DNA of 5,796 nucleotides from an uncultured Novosphingobium sp. (lineage in GTDB: Bacteria; Pseudomonadota; Alphaproteobacteria; Sphingomonadales; Sphingomonadaceae), in the NCBI GenBank assembly GCA_937860195.1, contig CALMBN010000337.1, forward strand, positions 1-5,796. The letters run 5' to 3'. A model generated the notes under the pieces. That model had not been told where the DNA came from and made no database searches. It worked only from the letters and a program-made list of their open reading frames with translations. The translations under genes and the position numbers were made by a program. This document shows positions 1 to 5,535 of the stretch, in pieces. Every line of letters begins with the position of its first letter. Position 1 is the first letter of the stretch.

Positions 1-510
1 CTTGGCCGCGATCCGGTCGAGCGGGCCGGGGTTCATGAAGCGGCGCTTGGCGTGGCGCGCCTTGGGCCAGGGATCGGGGTGAAGCAGGTAGAGAAAGCTG
101 AGCGCTCCATCGGGGATACGCCGCAGCACCTCGAGCGCGTCACCATGGTGGATCCGGACATTGCCCAGCGGTGGGTGCGCGACCCCATCTCTACCCGCGA
201 CCCCGCCATCGACATGGGTCAGCGCCTGGGCGACCCCGTTGAGGAACGGCTCGGCCCCGATGAAGCCATGGTCAGGCAGCATATCGGCGCGGCCCGCCAT
301 ATGTTCGCCGCCGCCGAACCCGATCTCGAAATGCAGCGGGCGATCATCGCCGAACAGAACCTTTGATGTGACCGGACCATCACTTGGCATGGCAATTCGC
401 GGCAAAAGTGTATCGACCAGTCCTTGCTGCCCGGCGCGCAAAGGCTTGCCTTTGGCCCGACCGTAGAGGCGGTTGATCGTGGTCGGGTCACCGGGTTTGT
501 GAGCGGTCAT
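1..510 (-). CDS. trmB: tRNA (guanine-N7-)-methyltransferase, N-terminal part (runs off left edge)
   Basis: Cytosolic enzyme that transfers a methyl group from S-adenosylmethionine to N7 of G46 in the variable loop of tRNAs. The reverse strand is open from ATG at 508-510 to base 1 (170 codons); the family is usually about 210-240 residues, so the C-terminus lies outside. The SAM-binding glycine loop FEIGFGGGEH is at residues 61-70, the following acidic position at E87 (GAEPF), GDALEVL at 123-129, and the family signature HPDPWPKARHAKRR at 144-157, with the Asp and basic residues expected for catalysis and tRNA contact. Residues about 101-115 look like a small loop insertion relative to the forms I remember. 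The start is fixed by an in-frame TGA at 544-546 with no other usual start codon between. I see no Shine-Dalgarno sequence ahead of it. metK, a frequent upstream neighbour in alphaproteobacteria, is absent here. Confidence 0.95.
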   Translation of the reverse strand, partial: MTAHKPGDPTTINRLYGRAKGKPLRAGQQGLVDTLLPRIAMPSDGPVTSKVLFGDDRPLHFEIGFGGGEHMAGRADMLPDHGFIGAEPFLNGVAQALTHVDGGVAGRDGVAHPPLGNVRIHHGDALEVLRRIPDGALSFLYLLHPDPWPKARHAKRRFMNPGPLDRIAAK

Positions 511-708
511 GGTCCGGGCGTTTGGCAGTCCGTCCGGCGGGGGTCAAGCTGGGCCAGTCGGGCAAAGACGGCAGCTGTGCGGCCATCTGAAACCATTCGG
601 CGGGATCGATTTCAGGCGGTGATATTCAGATGTCAGGGAGTCCGCATTAACCTGCCGGACAAGAAAATTGTGATGGACGCTCTACGGGGCTTGTGGTGAG
701 CATGAGCC

Positions 709-1533
709 ATGTCCGCCCCGGATCGTCCGCCCAACGCCTTTGCAACGCTTACCGACAAGGAAGTGGAGGTTCTGCGTCTTTTGGCCGCAGGGCACACCGT
801 CAAATCCATTGCGTTTGGCCTGGGGCGGTCCGAAACCTCGATAAACGAGCGCCTGCGCGATGCGCGCCGCAAGACCGGAGTTGGCAGCAGCCGGGAACTC
901 GCGCGCCTTTTGGATGCCCAAAAAATCTGGGACAAAAATATCGATCTTTCAACATGGCACGCCGCAGCCGACGAAGCCGTGCAGCCCGCAAACGCCGGGC
1001 GGCCTAGTTTGAAAGGAACCATTATCATGCTTATCACATTGCCTGCCTCGGCAGTCGGGCTCTTCCTTATTGCGGCGAATTCGATGAATCAGGCCGCGCC
1101 TCAGCAAGCCGTTCAAGTCACCGAATCCCAGCAGATGCCCCTCGCCGGAACCTGGGCGCTCGATGTCTCGCGCGTGCCCGCTGAAGAACGCCCGCGCCAG
1201 GTGACCATCGTGTTCCGCGTTTCGGACGATCAAAAATGGACAACGCTGGTTGATATCGTCGGCCCCGATGGCTCCAGCATGCATGCAGAATCGACCGCAG
1301 CGCTGAATGGCGTTCCTGTCCCGATCGGTGGGAATATGAGCTTCATCGACACGGTTTCTCTGCGCCAGCCAGAACCCAATACTTTGGTGATGACCCTGGG
1401 CAAAGACGGGACTGCGATTTCAACGCGGGTCTACACTGTAGCGAAGGACCGCAAATCCATGACCGAAACCATTATCTGGGCCGGCAACAAGGTTCCGAAA
1501 CTGGAAACGAACCATTTCAATCGGATCGACTGA
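709..1533 (+). CDS. Membrane-anchored LuxR-type HTH regulator with extracytoplasmic lipocalin-like domain
   Basis: A 274-residue predicted one-component regulator. Residues 13-69 form a LuxR/GerE-type helix-turn-helix (TDKEVEVLRLLAAGHT, then a recognition helix around SETSINERLRDARR). Residues 70-103 are a linker. One hydrophobic helix follows at about 104-124, and the rest should be outside the membrane. Residues 145-272 begin with GTWALDVSR and contain alternating strands with DTVSL, PNTLVMTLGKDG, TRVYTVAKDRKSMTE and a final FNRID. This resembles the small lipocalin-like domains that start GTWxLDxxKS in many bacterial exported proteins. I recall sphingomonad proteins with a similar HTH and membrane helix but a DUF4019 domain outside, so this looks like the same design with another sensor. 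The start ATG has GGTGAG at 695-700. The gene stands alone, converging on ctrA. DNA target and ligand are unknown. No phosphoacceptor or autoinducer domain is present, so it is not a classic response regulator or LuxR quorum sensor. Confidence 0.82.
   Translation: MSAPDRPPNAFATLTDKEVEVLRLLAAGHTVKSIAFGLGRSETSINERLRDARRKTGVGSSRELARLLDAQKIWDKNIDLSTWHAAADEAVQPANAGRPSLKGTIIMLITLPASAVGLFLIAANSMNQAAPQQAVQVTESQQMPLAGTWALDVSRVPAEERPRQVTIVFRVSDDQKWTTLVDIVGPDGSSMHAESTAALNGVPVPIGGNMSFIDTVSLRQPEPNTLVMTLGKDGTAISTRVYTVAKDRKSMTETIIWAGNKVPKLETNHFNRID
1011..1029 (+). promoter_or_regulatory. Internal ribosome binding site and in-frame ATG (candidate second start)
   Basis: GAAAGGA at 1011-1017 lies 9 bases before an ATG at 1027-1029, which is codon 107 of the 274-residue regulator. 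It is a better Shine-Dalgarno match than the one at the annotated start. Initiation here would give a 168-residue product that begins with the hydrophobic stretch MLITLPASAVGLFLIAA and lacks the DNA-binding domain. The pattern is visible in the sequence; use of the start is inference. The new N-terminus has no Lys or Arg before the hydrophobic core, which is unusual for a signal peptide. Confidence 0.4.
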
Positions 1534-1607
1534 TCGCGCTCTGGCCTGTCCGGGCAAAACGCAGCAACAGGCAACTGCGAAGTGATCGCCCCGCTGCGAT
1601 CCCATCC

Positions 1608-1641
1608 AAACGAAAACGGCCCGCTGCTTCCAGCGGGCCGT
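1608..1641 (-). terminator. Rho-independent terminator of ctrA
   Basis: A perfect 11-bp stem (ACGGCCCGCTG at 1616-1626 with CAGCGGGCCGT at 1631-1641) closes a 4-base loop. Read on the minus strand it lies 28 bases after the ctrA stop and is followed by TTTCGTTT, an interrupted U-tract. On the plus strand no T-run follows, so it mainly serves ctrA, although the hairpin could also slow transcripts arriving from the convergent gene ending at 1533. Confidence 0.88.
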
Positions 1642-1669
1642 CGGGGTGACTCTTCATCGGGTTGTAAAC

Positions 1670-2365
1670 TCAGGCGGCCTGCTGTTCCTCGCCCGGATCG
1701 CGCAGCACATAGCCGCGACCCCAGACGGTTTCGATGTAGTTTTCACCTTCGCAGGCGTGCGCCAGTTTCTTGCGCAGCTTGCAGATGAACACGTCGATGA
1801 TCTTGAGTTCGGGTTCGTCCATCCCGCCATAAAGGTGGTTGAGGAACATTTCCTTGGTCAGCGTGGTGCCCTTGCGCAGCGACAGCAGCTCGAGCATCGC
1901 ATATTCCTTGCCGGTCAGATGGACCCGCGCGCTGTCGACCTCAACGGTCTTGGCATCAAGGTTGACCGCCAGCTTGCCGGTGCGGATGACCGACTGCGAA
2001 TGGCCCTTGGAACGGCGCACAACGGCGTGAATCCGGGCGACCAGCTCTTCGCGGTGGAACGGCTTGGTAACATAGTCATCCGCGCCGAAGCCAAAGCTGC
2101 GCACCTTGGAATCCATTTCCGAAATGCCGGACAGGATCAGCACCGGGGTCTGCACTTTGGCGACCCGCAGTTTCTTGAGAACATCGTACCCGTGCATATC
2201 GGGCAAATTGAGATCAAGCAGGATGATGTCGTAATCATACAGCTTGCCCAGGTCCAAGCCCTCTTCGCCCAGATCGGTCGAATAGACGTTGAAGCCTTCG
2301 GTCGTCAGCATCAATTCGATAGCGCGAGCCGTGGTTGGCTCGTCCTCGATCAACAATACGCGCAT
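1670..2365 (-). CDS. ctrA: Cell cycle response regulator CtrA
   Basis: OmpR-family response regulator of 231 residues, the usual CtrA length. In alphaproteobacteria it receives phosphate from the CckA-ChpT relay and controls cell-cycle, motility, pilus and envelope genes; in Caulobacter it also blocks replication initiation. The receiver domain spans about 1-117: acidic pair E8-D9, phosphoacceptor D51 ([11 protein letters not shown]), S79 and K101 (VTKPFH). The winged-helix output domain is about 124-225, with the recognition helix around [16 protein letters not shown] (186-201) and the WGRGYVL hairpin at 215-221. The protein ends in QQAA; in Caulobacter CtrA a terminal Ala-Ala is needed for ClpXP degradation. 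The ATG is preceded by AGAAGGGG. A strong terminator follows. The upstream 153 bp carry a candidate CtrA box, a promoter and two GANTC sites. Identity is secure; the regulon in this organism is not visible here. Confidence 0.98.
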   Translation of the reverse strand: MRVLLIEDEPTTARAIELMLTTEGFNVYSTDLGEEGLDLGKLYDYDIILLDLNLPDMHGYDVLKKLRVAKVQTPVLILSGISEMDSKVRSFGFGADDYVTKPFHREELVARIHAVVRRSKGHSQSVIRTGKLAVNLDAKTVEVDSARVHLTGKEYAMLELLSLRKGTTLTKEMFLNHLYGGMDEPELKIIDVFICKLRKKLAHACEGENYIETVWGRGYVLRDPGEEQQAA

Positions 2366-2434
2366 GGGTTAGTCCCCTTCTCGCCCCGATTTCGCGGCCA
2401 GCAACCCTTTGGTAAGAGGTGCTGAGCGCCATTA

Positions 2435-2464
2435 ACCATATGACCAATGAAAGAGAAAGGTTAA
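2435..2464 (-). promoter_or_regulatory. Candidate ctrA promoter
   Basis: On the minus strand TTAACC (2464-2459) and TATGGT (2440-2435) are separated by 18 bases, giving a reasonable sigma-70 type -35/-10 pair for an alphaproteobacterium. The transcript would begin near 2428, leaving a leader of about 60 nt. The -35 element coincides with the downstream half of the candidate CtrA box, the arrangement seen at CtrA-activated promoters in Caulobacter. This is a pattern match, not proof. Confidence 0.45.
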
Positions 2465-2475
2465 TTTCTCGTAAA
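2461..2475 (-). promoter_or_regulatory. Candidate CtrA binding box upstream of ctrA
   Basis: The minus strand reads TTTA-CGAGAAA-TTAA, followed by CC. It differs from the CtrA consensus TTAA-N7-TTAA at one base and keeps the C after the second half-site. It lies 96-110 bp before the ctrA start codon and overlaps the proposed -35 element, suggesting autoregulation. By rough base-composition reasoning a one-mismatch site is expected about once in a window or two of this size, so location is the main support. Confidence 0.5.
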
Positions 2476-2481
2476 CGGCGG

Positions 2482-2495
2482 GATTCCGGCGAGTC
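2482..2495. promoter_or_regulatory. Pair of GANTC (CcrM-type) methylation sites upstream of ctrA
   Basis: GATTC at 2482-2486 and GAGTC at 2491-2495 are both GANTC, the target of the cell-cycle methyltransferase CcrM of alphaproteobacteria. They lie just upstream of the candidate CtrA box. In Caulobacter, methylation state of a GANTC in ctrA P1 controls its firing. Whether the same applies here is inference, and no ccrM gene is in the window. Confidence 0.45.
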
Positions 2496-2518
2496 GCGGA
2501 GCTGGCGCTTAAACCTTG

Positions 2519-2935
2519 CTACCCGTCCAGCACGCGCGTCTTGGGGTGATGCTTGTCCAGATGCCTGCGCACGATCTTGAGATTGCGGGTGTTTGAGCGG
2601 TAGAGGAAGTCGAACAGATCGCCCGCCAGCGGCACGGCACCGATCAGGCTGTCTAGCCCGACGTTCCCGGCCATTCGCCACAGTTGCCATTTCGGCATGC
2701 CGAGGTTGCGGGCCTCCCAAACGATATAAAGCCCCATCCCCGCCGTGACGAGATCGCCCACGACCGGCACCAGCCCGACAATGCCATCAAGCCCGACCTT
2801 GCGGCCCAGCCCCGGCACATCGATCAACCCTTCAAGCAAGCGTTCGAGCATTTCGATCCGTTGCCGCACTGCTTGCGGATCGGTGCCCAGCGGCAGTTCG
2901 GCGCTCATCCGGCGCAGATTACCTGTATCGTTCAT
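2519..2935 (-). CDS. DUF4112 domain-containing membrane protein
   Basis: A 138-residue protein matching the DUF4112 pattern; the family has no settled function that I know of. Residues about 21-47 are an amphipathic, basic-acidic segment (RQRIEMLERLLEGLIDV). Two hydrophobic units follow, LDGIVGLVPVVGDL (49-62, continuing to about 73) and LDSLIGAVPLAGDL (94-107, continuing to about 111). They share the same LDxhhGhVPhhGDh core, so the protein looks internally duplicated. A basic tail rich in Arg, Lys and His follows (SNTRNLKIVRRHLDKHH). This suggests two membrane-inserted hairpins or re-entrant loops with a cytoplasmic basic tail. The chosen ATG has GAAGGG 8 bases ahead; M10 is an alternative start with poorer spacing. 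It lies 43 bp after the lipoprotein gene and 153 bp before ctrA, so it probably ends the pilZ-lipoprotein operon. Confidence 0.88.
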   Translation of the reverse strand: MNDTGNLRRMSAELPLGTDPQAVRQRIEMLERLLEGLIDVPGLGRKVGLDGIVGLVPVVGDLVTAGMGLYIVWEARNLGMPKWQLWRMAGNVGLDSLIGAVPLAGDLFDFLYRSNTRNLKIVRRHLDKHHPKTRVLDG

Positions 2936-2978
2936 TCCAGCGACCCTTCGGCGAGACCGGGAAGAACACCGGCAGGTC

Positions 2979-4442
2979 CTATCTGGGGAGCATCGCCAAT
3001 GACATCAAGGGATGGACCGCCAGCTGGTTGGCCGCAAAGCCTGTCACCCCGCCCCCGACCAGTGACCAGCGCACCGGCACGCCGATCGGGATATAACCAT
3101 TGATGATGGTGAGTTGGGCTTCGGCCTGCGAAGCCAATTCGGCCCGTTTTGCCGGATCAGACTCGGCCCTCGCTTCGGCGGCCAGCCGGTCTCCCGCTGG
3201 ATTGCAGACAGTCTGCGGCACTGCACAGGACAGGCGGCCAAAGAACCATTGGGCATCGGCATAGCTGGCGACGCTATCCACCAGCCGCAGATCGGCATCG
3301 GCATCGATCGGTACCCGTTTGGCCGTAACACCCACGGCATGCAGATCTTCCCGCAGCCGGGCGAACAGAAAATCGGCACCCGGACCGGACGGCAATGCAA
3401 GCCGCAGAGTCAGTCCGCCAGCTCCTTTCCATTGTGTCACCCGCGCCATGGCGAGTGCGCGGCGCTCTTCCATCGAACGGCCTATCCAGCGTTCACTGAT
3501 GGTCTCGTCGTCGCCTGGCAAGCCCGGCACGACCACTCGGGTCGTGGTGATCCATCCGGCCAGATTAAGCGCTCCAGCCAGCGCTTCGCGGTCGATTGCC
3601 ATGGCAATCGCCTCGCGGTTCTCAGACTTGGCCAAAAACCCGTCTTCGTGCGCAACGGCCAAACCGAACATGCCGGTCACCGGGTCGAGCCGGATCGCAG
3701 CGCGCGCCACACTCATTGCATCGAGCAGCGGGAAGTCGGCCAGAGTCCCGCCAAGCACGACATCGACTTCGCCAGTGGTAAAGCGCTCGACCGCCGTCTT
3801 GCCGGGGAGCGAGTTCAACTCAAGCCGCCGCGCCCGGTCTTTCCAGCGCTCGTCCTGCGGCATTCCGCGATCTTCAGGCGGGATCGGGCGAAGGAGCGCG
3901 CTGTCCTTTTCGCGTCGCAGCCGCATTGGCCCCGCTCCGCGATTGCCATGGGCCAGGCCGAGTTCGGGTTGGGCCAGTACTTGCAGCAATTCCGGCTGAC
4001 GGCTTGAAAGGCGTATTTCGATGACCCTTCCGGCCATGGCCCGAACCTCTGCAATCACTGCCAGATCCTGCCCAAGCGCGGTGCTACGCTGGTTCGCAAT
4101 AGCGCGAAGCAGAGCTGCCCGGACAGTCTCGCCGGTGATCGGGTTGCCATCGGCCCAGGTTCCGTCGCGCAGGCGGAAGATGAAACTCAGCCCGTCGTCG
4201 GTCACGATCCAGCGGTCAGCGAGAGCAGGCGCGACCCGCCCTTGCTCATCAAATCCGACCAGTCCCTCGGTTGTGGCGGCGCGAAACAGCTGCGCGGCAT
4301 AGGGCAAGCGTGGGCCCGTCGCGAAGGCTGCAGGCGATGCGCCGATTACTGCGACTTCAACCGGGCGATCATCACCGCCCCCGCAACCACCGAGGAGAAG
4401 AACGATCGCCAGTGCGGCAGGCTGAACGCGGCGCAGAACCAT
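2979..4442 (-). CDS. Peptide-type ABC transporter substrate-binding lipoprotein (SBP family 5), orphan
   Basis: A 487-residue exported lipoprotein resembling the peptide/nickel/oligopeptide class of solute-binding proteins. Residues 1-20 form a lipoprotein signal peptide: MVLRR, a hydrophobic core, then the lipobox L-G-G-C with Cys20. Family features include the segment around WIVTDDGLSFIFRLRDGTW (78-96), which matches the usual WxxSxDGLxYxFxLRdG pattern, and ENREAIAMAIDREAL (274-288), the typical RxAIxxAIDR helix. CNPAGDRLAAEA near the C-terminus matches the family's NPxxDxLxxEA. Length is normal. A GTG at 4491-4493 would add 17 residues and leave only 9 bp after pilZ, but those residues precede a complete signal peptide, so the ATG at 4440-4442 is preferred despite a weak ribosome site (GAGCGGG). 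No permease or ATPase gene is adjacent, so it may work with a distant transporter or have a non-transport role. Substrate cannot be told. Confidence 0.85.
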   Translation of the reverse strand: MVLRRVQPAALAIVLLLGGCGGGDDRPVEVAVIGASPAAFATGPRLPYAAQLFRAATTEGLVGFDEQGRVAPALADRWIVTDDGLSFIFRLRDGTWADGNPITGETVRAALLRAIANQRSTALGQDLAVIAEVRAMAGRVIEIRLSSRQPELLQVLAQPELGLAHGNRGAGPMRLRREKDSALLRPIPPEDRGMPQDERWKDRARRLELNSLPGKTAVERFTTGEVDVVLGGTLADFPLLDAMSVARAAIRLDPVTGMFGLAVAHEDGFLAKSENREAIAMAIDREALAGALNLAGWITTTRVVVPGLPGDDETISERWIGRSMEERRALAMARVTQWKGAGGLTLRLALPSGPGADFLFARLREDLHAVGVTAKRVPIDADADLRLVDSVASYADAQWFFGRLSCAVPQTVCNPAGDRLAAEARAESDPAKRAELASQAEAQLTIINGYIPIGVPVRWSLVGGGVTGFAANQLAVHPLMSLAMLPR

Positions 4443-4502
4443 TTCAACGCCCGCTCTACCGGATTTTGTCGAAGGCGCACAGGCTCCTTGCACCCGAAAT
4501 CG

Positions 4503-4874
4503 TCAGATCTTGCGCAGATCACCCTGATCGAACTGCGGCAGCGGTGGCCGAACATAGCGCGGGGTCATTTCTCCCGAATCGGTCGCACTTGCAAGCGGCG
4601 CCCTGGCGATCCGTGGATCGATGTCGTTGATGAATGCGATGCCAAAGCGGTTTTCCTGCACCCAGGCGACGGTTCCTTCACACCAGCCGAGGTTCCGCAG
4701 GCTGATCCAGACCTGCTGGCCGCGCTGGACCTTGCAGGATCCTTCAGCCATCAGGCCGCCGGGCGAAAGGTTACGAACGCGGATGCGCTGGTCACCTTCT
4801 TGCCCATCGATGCGCAGCTCGGCGAGCACGAACAGGCTTTCACGTCCGATCTGACGATGCTCGTTGTCGCTCAT
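4503..4874 (-). CDS. PilZ domain protein (predicted c-di-GMP receptor)
   Basis: A 123-residue soluble protein made almost wholly of one PilZ domain, the common cytoplasmic receptor for cyclic di-GMP. The two binding motifs are visible: R7xxxR11 (HRQIGR) near the N-terminus and N35-L-S37-P-G-G40, matching [D/N]xSxxG. Beta strands follow (QQVWISLRNLGWCEGTVAWV), and GIAF closes the barrel as in other PilZ proteins. A Pro-rich tail of about 25 residues has no recognised domain. The start ATG at 4872-4874 is chosen because AAAGAGG lies 7 bases ahead; longer forms from an ATG at 4899-4901 or a TTG at 4914-4916 are possible but would read through the inverted repeat. It lies 60 bp before the lipoprotein gene and probably heads that transcript. 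Both nucleotide motifs are intact, so ligand binding is likely; the downstream partner is unknown. Confidence 0.9.
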   Translation of the reverse strand: MSDNEHRQIGRESLFVLAELRIDGQEGDQRIRVRNLSPGGLMAEGSCKVQRGQQVWISLRNLGWCEGTVAWVQENRFGIAFINDIDPRIARAPLASATDSGEMTPRYVRPPLPQFDQGDLRKI

Positions 4875-4891
4875 TGCCCGCCTCTTTAATC

Positions 4892-4919
4892 CGGTTGCCA
4901 TACTGCAGCGCGGCAACCG
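4892..4919. repeat. 8-bp inverted repeat upstream of pilZ
   Basis: CGGTTGCC (4892-4899) and GGCAACCG (4912-4919) are perfect inverted copies with a 12-base spacer that itself contains the palindrome CTGCAG. The near arm ends 17 bases before the pilZ ATG. It could be an operator or a leader hairpin next to the ribosome site. No T-run follows on either strand, so it does not look like a terminator. Confidence 0.6.
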
Positions 4920-4969
4920 ATAGTCACATTTGGCCGATTCAACCGGGCCAAACCTAGAACCCCAGTGGC

Positions 4970-5008
4970 AAAAAAGCAGTTAACGGCATCGCAGCAACCG
5001 TCGCTGCG
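4970..5008 (-). terminator. Possible weak terminator after dksA
   Basis: Reading the minus strand, a 6-bp stem CGCAGC/GCTGCG (5008-4990) with a 7-base loop begins 10 bases after the dksA stop, and a run of six T lies at 4975-4970. The 14-base gap between stem and T-run is long for an intrinsic terminator, so partial read-through into pilZ is possible. Confidence 0.3.
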
Positions 5009-5018
5009 CCTAAGCTAT

Positions 5019-5477
5019 TCAATCGTCGCGGGAAATTTTCTCGCGCCGCTCATGCGCTTCCTGGGCTTCAACCGTCATGGTCGCAATCGGGCGGGCCGAC
5101 AGGCGCCCCAGACCGATCGGTTCGCCGGTTACTTCACAATAGCCGTATTCGCCTTCTTCGATCCGCCGAAGCGCCGAATCAATCTTGGTGATCAGCTTGC
5201 GCTGGCGGTCACGGGTGCGCAGCTCGATGCCCCAATCTGTCTCGCTCGAGGCGCGATCGTTCAAGTCCGGCTCGCGGATTGGTCCGTCCTGCAACGACTG
5301 GAGTGTGTCCTGCGACGCTGAAAAGATCAGCTTTTTCCATTCCTGCAACAGCCGCCGATAATAATCGAGCTGCGCTTCGGACATATAGGGGTCGCTGTCG
5401 GAAGGCACGAAATCGCCTGCGATCGCCCGCTTCGCCTTGGCCAGAACGTCAATCTCTTCGCCGAGCACCGTCGCCAT
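5019..5477 (-). CDS. dksA: RNA polymerase-binding transcription factor DksA (single-Cys finger)
   Basis: A 152-residue DksA, close to the 151 of the E. coli protein. DksA inserts its coiled coil into the RNA polymerase secondary channel and, with (p)ppGpp, lowers rRNA transcription and adjusts amino-acid and stress promoters. The coiled coil covers about residues 33-108. Its tip keeps D71, D74 and A76 (DLNDRA) in the same numbering as the E. coli functional tip. The C-terminal globular region reads GYCEVTGEPIGLGRLSARP and ATMTVEAQ, so the four zinc-ligand positions are C114, T117, T135 and A138. Only one Cys remains and zinc binding by the classic site should be lost, as in some other alphaproteobacterial DksA proteins. 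The ATG has TTGGAGAG just ahead. A candidate promoter is at 5566-5593. A 144-bp gap separates it from pilZ. Confidence 0.95.
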   Translation of the reverse strand: MATVLGEEIDVLAKAKRAIAGDFVPSDSDPYMSEAQLDYYRRLLQEWKKLIFSASQDTLQSLQDGPIREPDLNDRASSETDWGIELRTRDRQRKLITKIDSALRRIEEGEYGYCEVTGEPIGLGRLSARPIATMTVEAQEAHERREKISRDD

Positions 5478-5535
5478 AAACTCTCCAATACAGATCGGCC
5501 GGACCCAGCGGATTCCTGCGGTTTCGGGTATTCCC

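Noticed and set aside
511..708. Gap between trmB and the HTH regulator, searched for a metK remnant, small RNA or promoter
   Set aside because: No metK-like frame, no clear -35/-10 pair and no terminator-like hairpin was found. A lone TTAAC near 648-652 lacks a second half-site at the right distance for a CtrA box.
954..1007. Small plus-strand frame coding a 17-residue Arg-rich peptide beginning MARRSRRSR and ending just before the internal ribosome site
   Set aside because: It lies in the +2 frame of the linker of the HTH regulator, has no ribosome site, and the Arg richness follows from GC-rich codons in the overlapping gene.
1646..2425. Long plus-strand open frame of 259 codons opposite ctrA
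   Set aside because: It is antisense to an unmistakable ctrA and its translation resembles no family I know; high GC content creates such frames.
2432..2436. Additional TTAAC half-site (plus strand) near the ctrA promoter
   Set aside because: No partner half-site occurs at 7-base spacing on either side, so it was not called as a second CtrA box.
3114..4007. Plus-strand open frames of 226-297 codons opposite the lipoprotein gene
   Set aside because: The minus strand encodes a full substrate-binding lipoprotein with family motifs; the opposite frames are low-complexity Arg/Ser/Pro-rich shadows.
4440..4493. Upstream GTG start for the lipoprotein gene, leaving only 9 bp after pilZ
   Set aside because: It would place 17 polar residues before a complete lipoprotein signal peptide, which would be abnormal for export.
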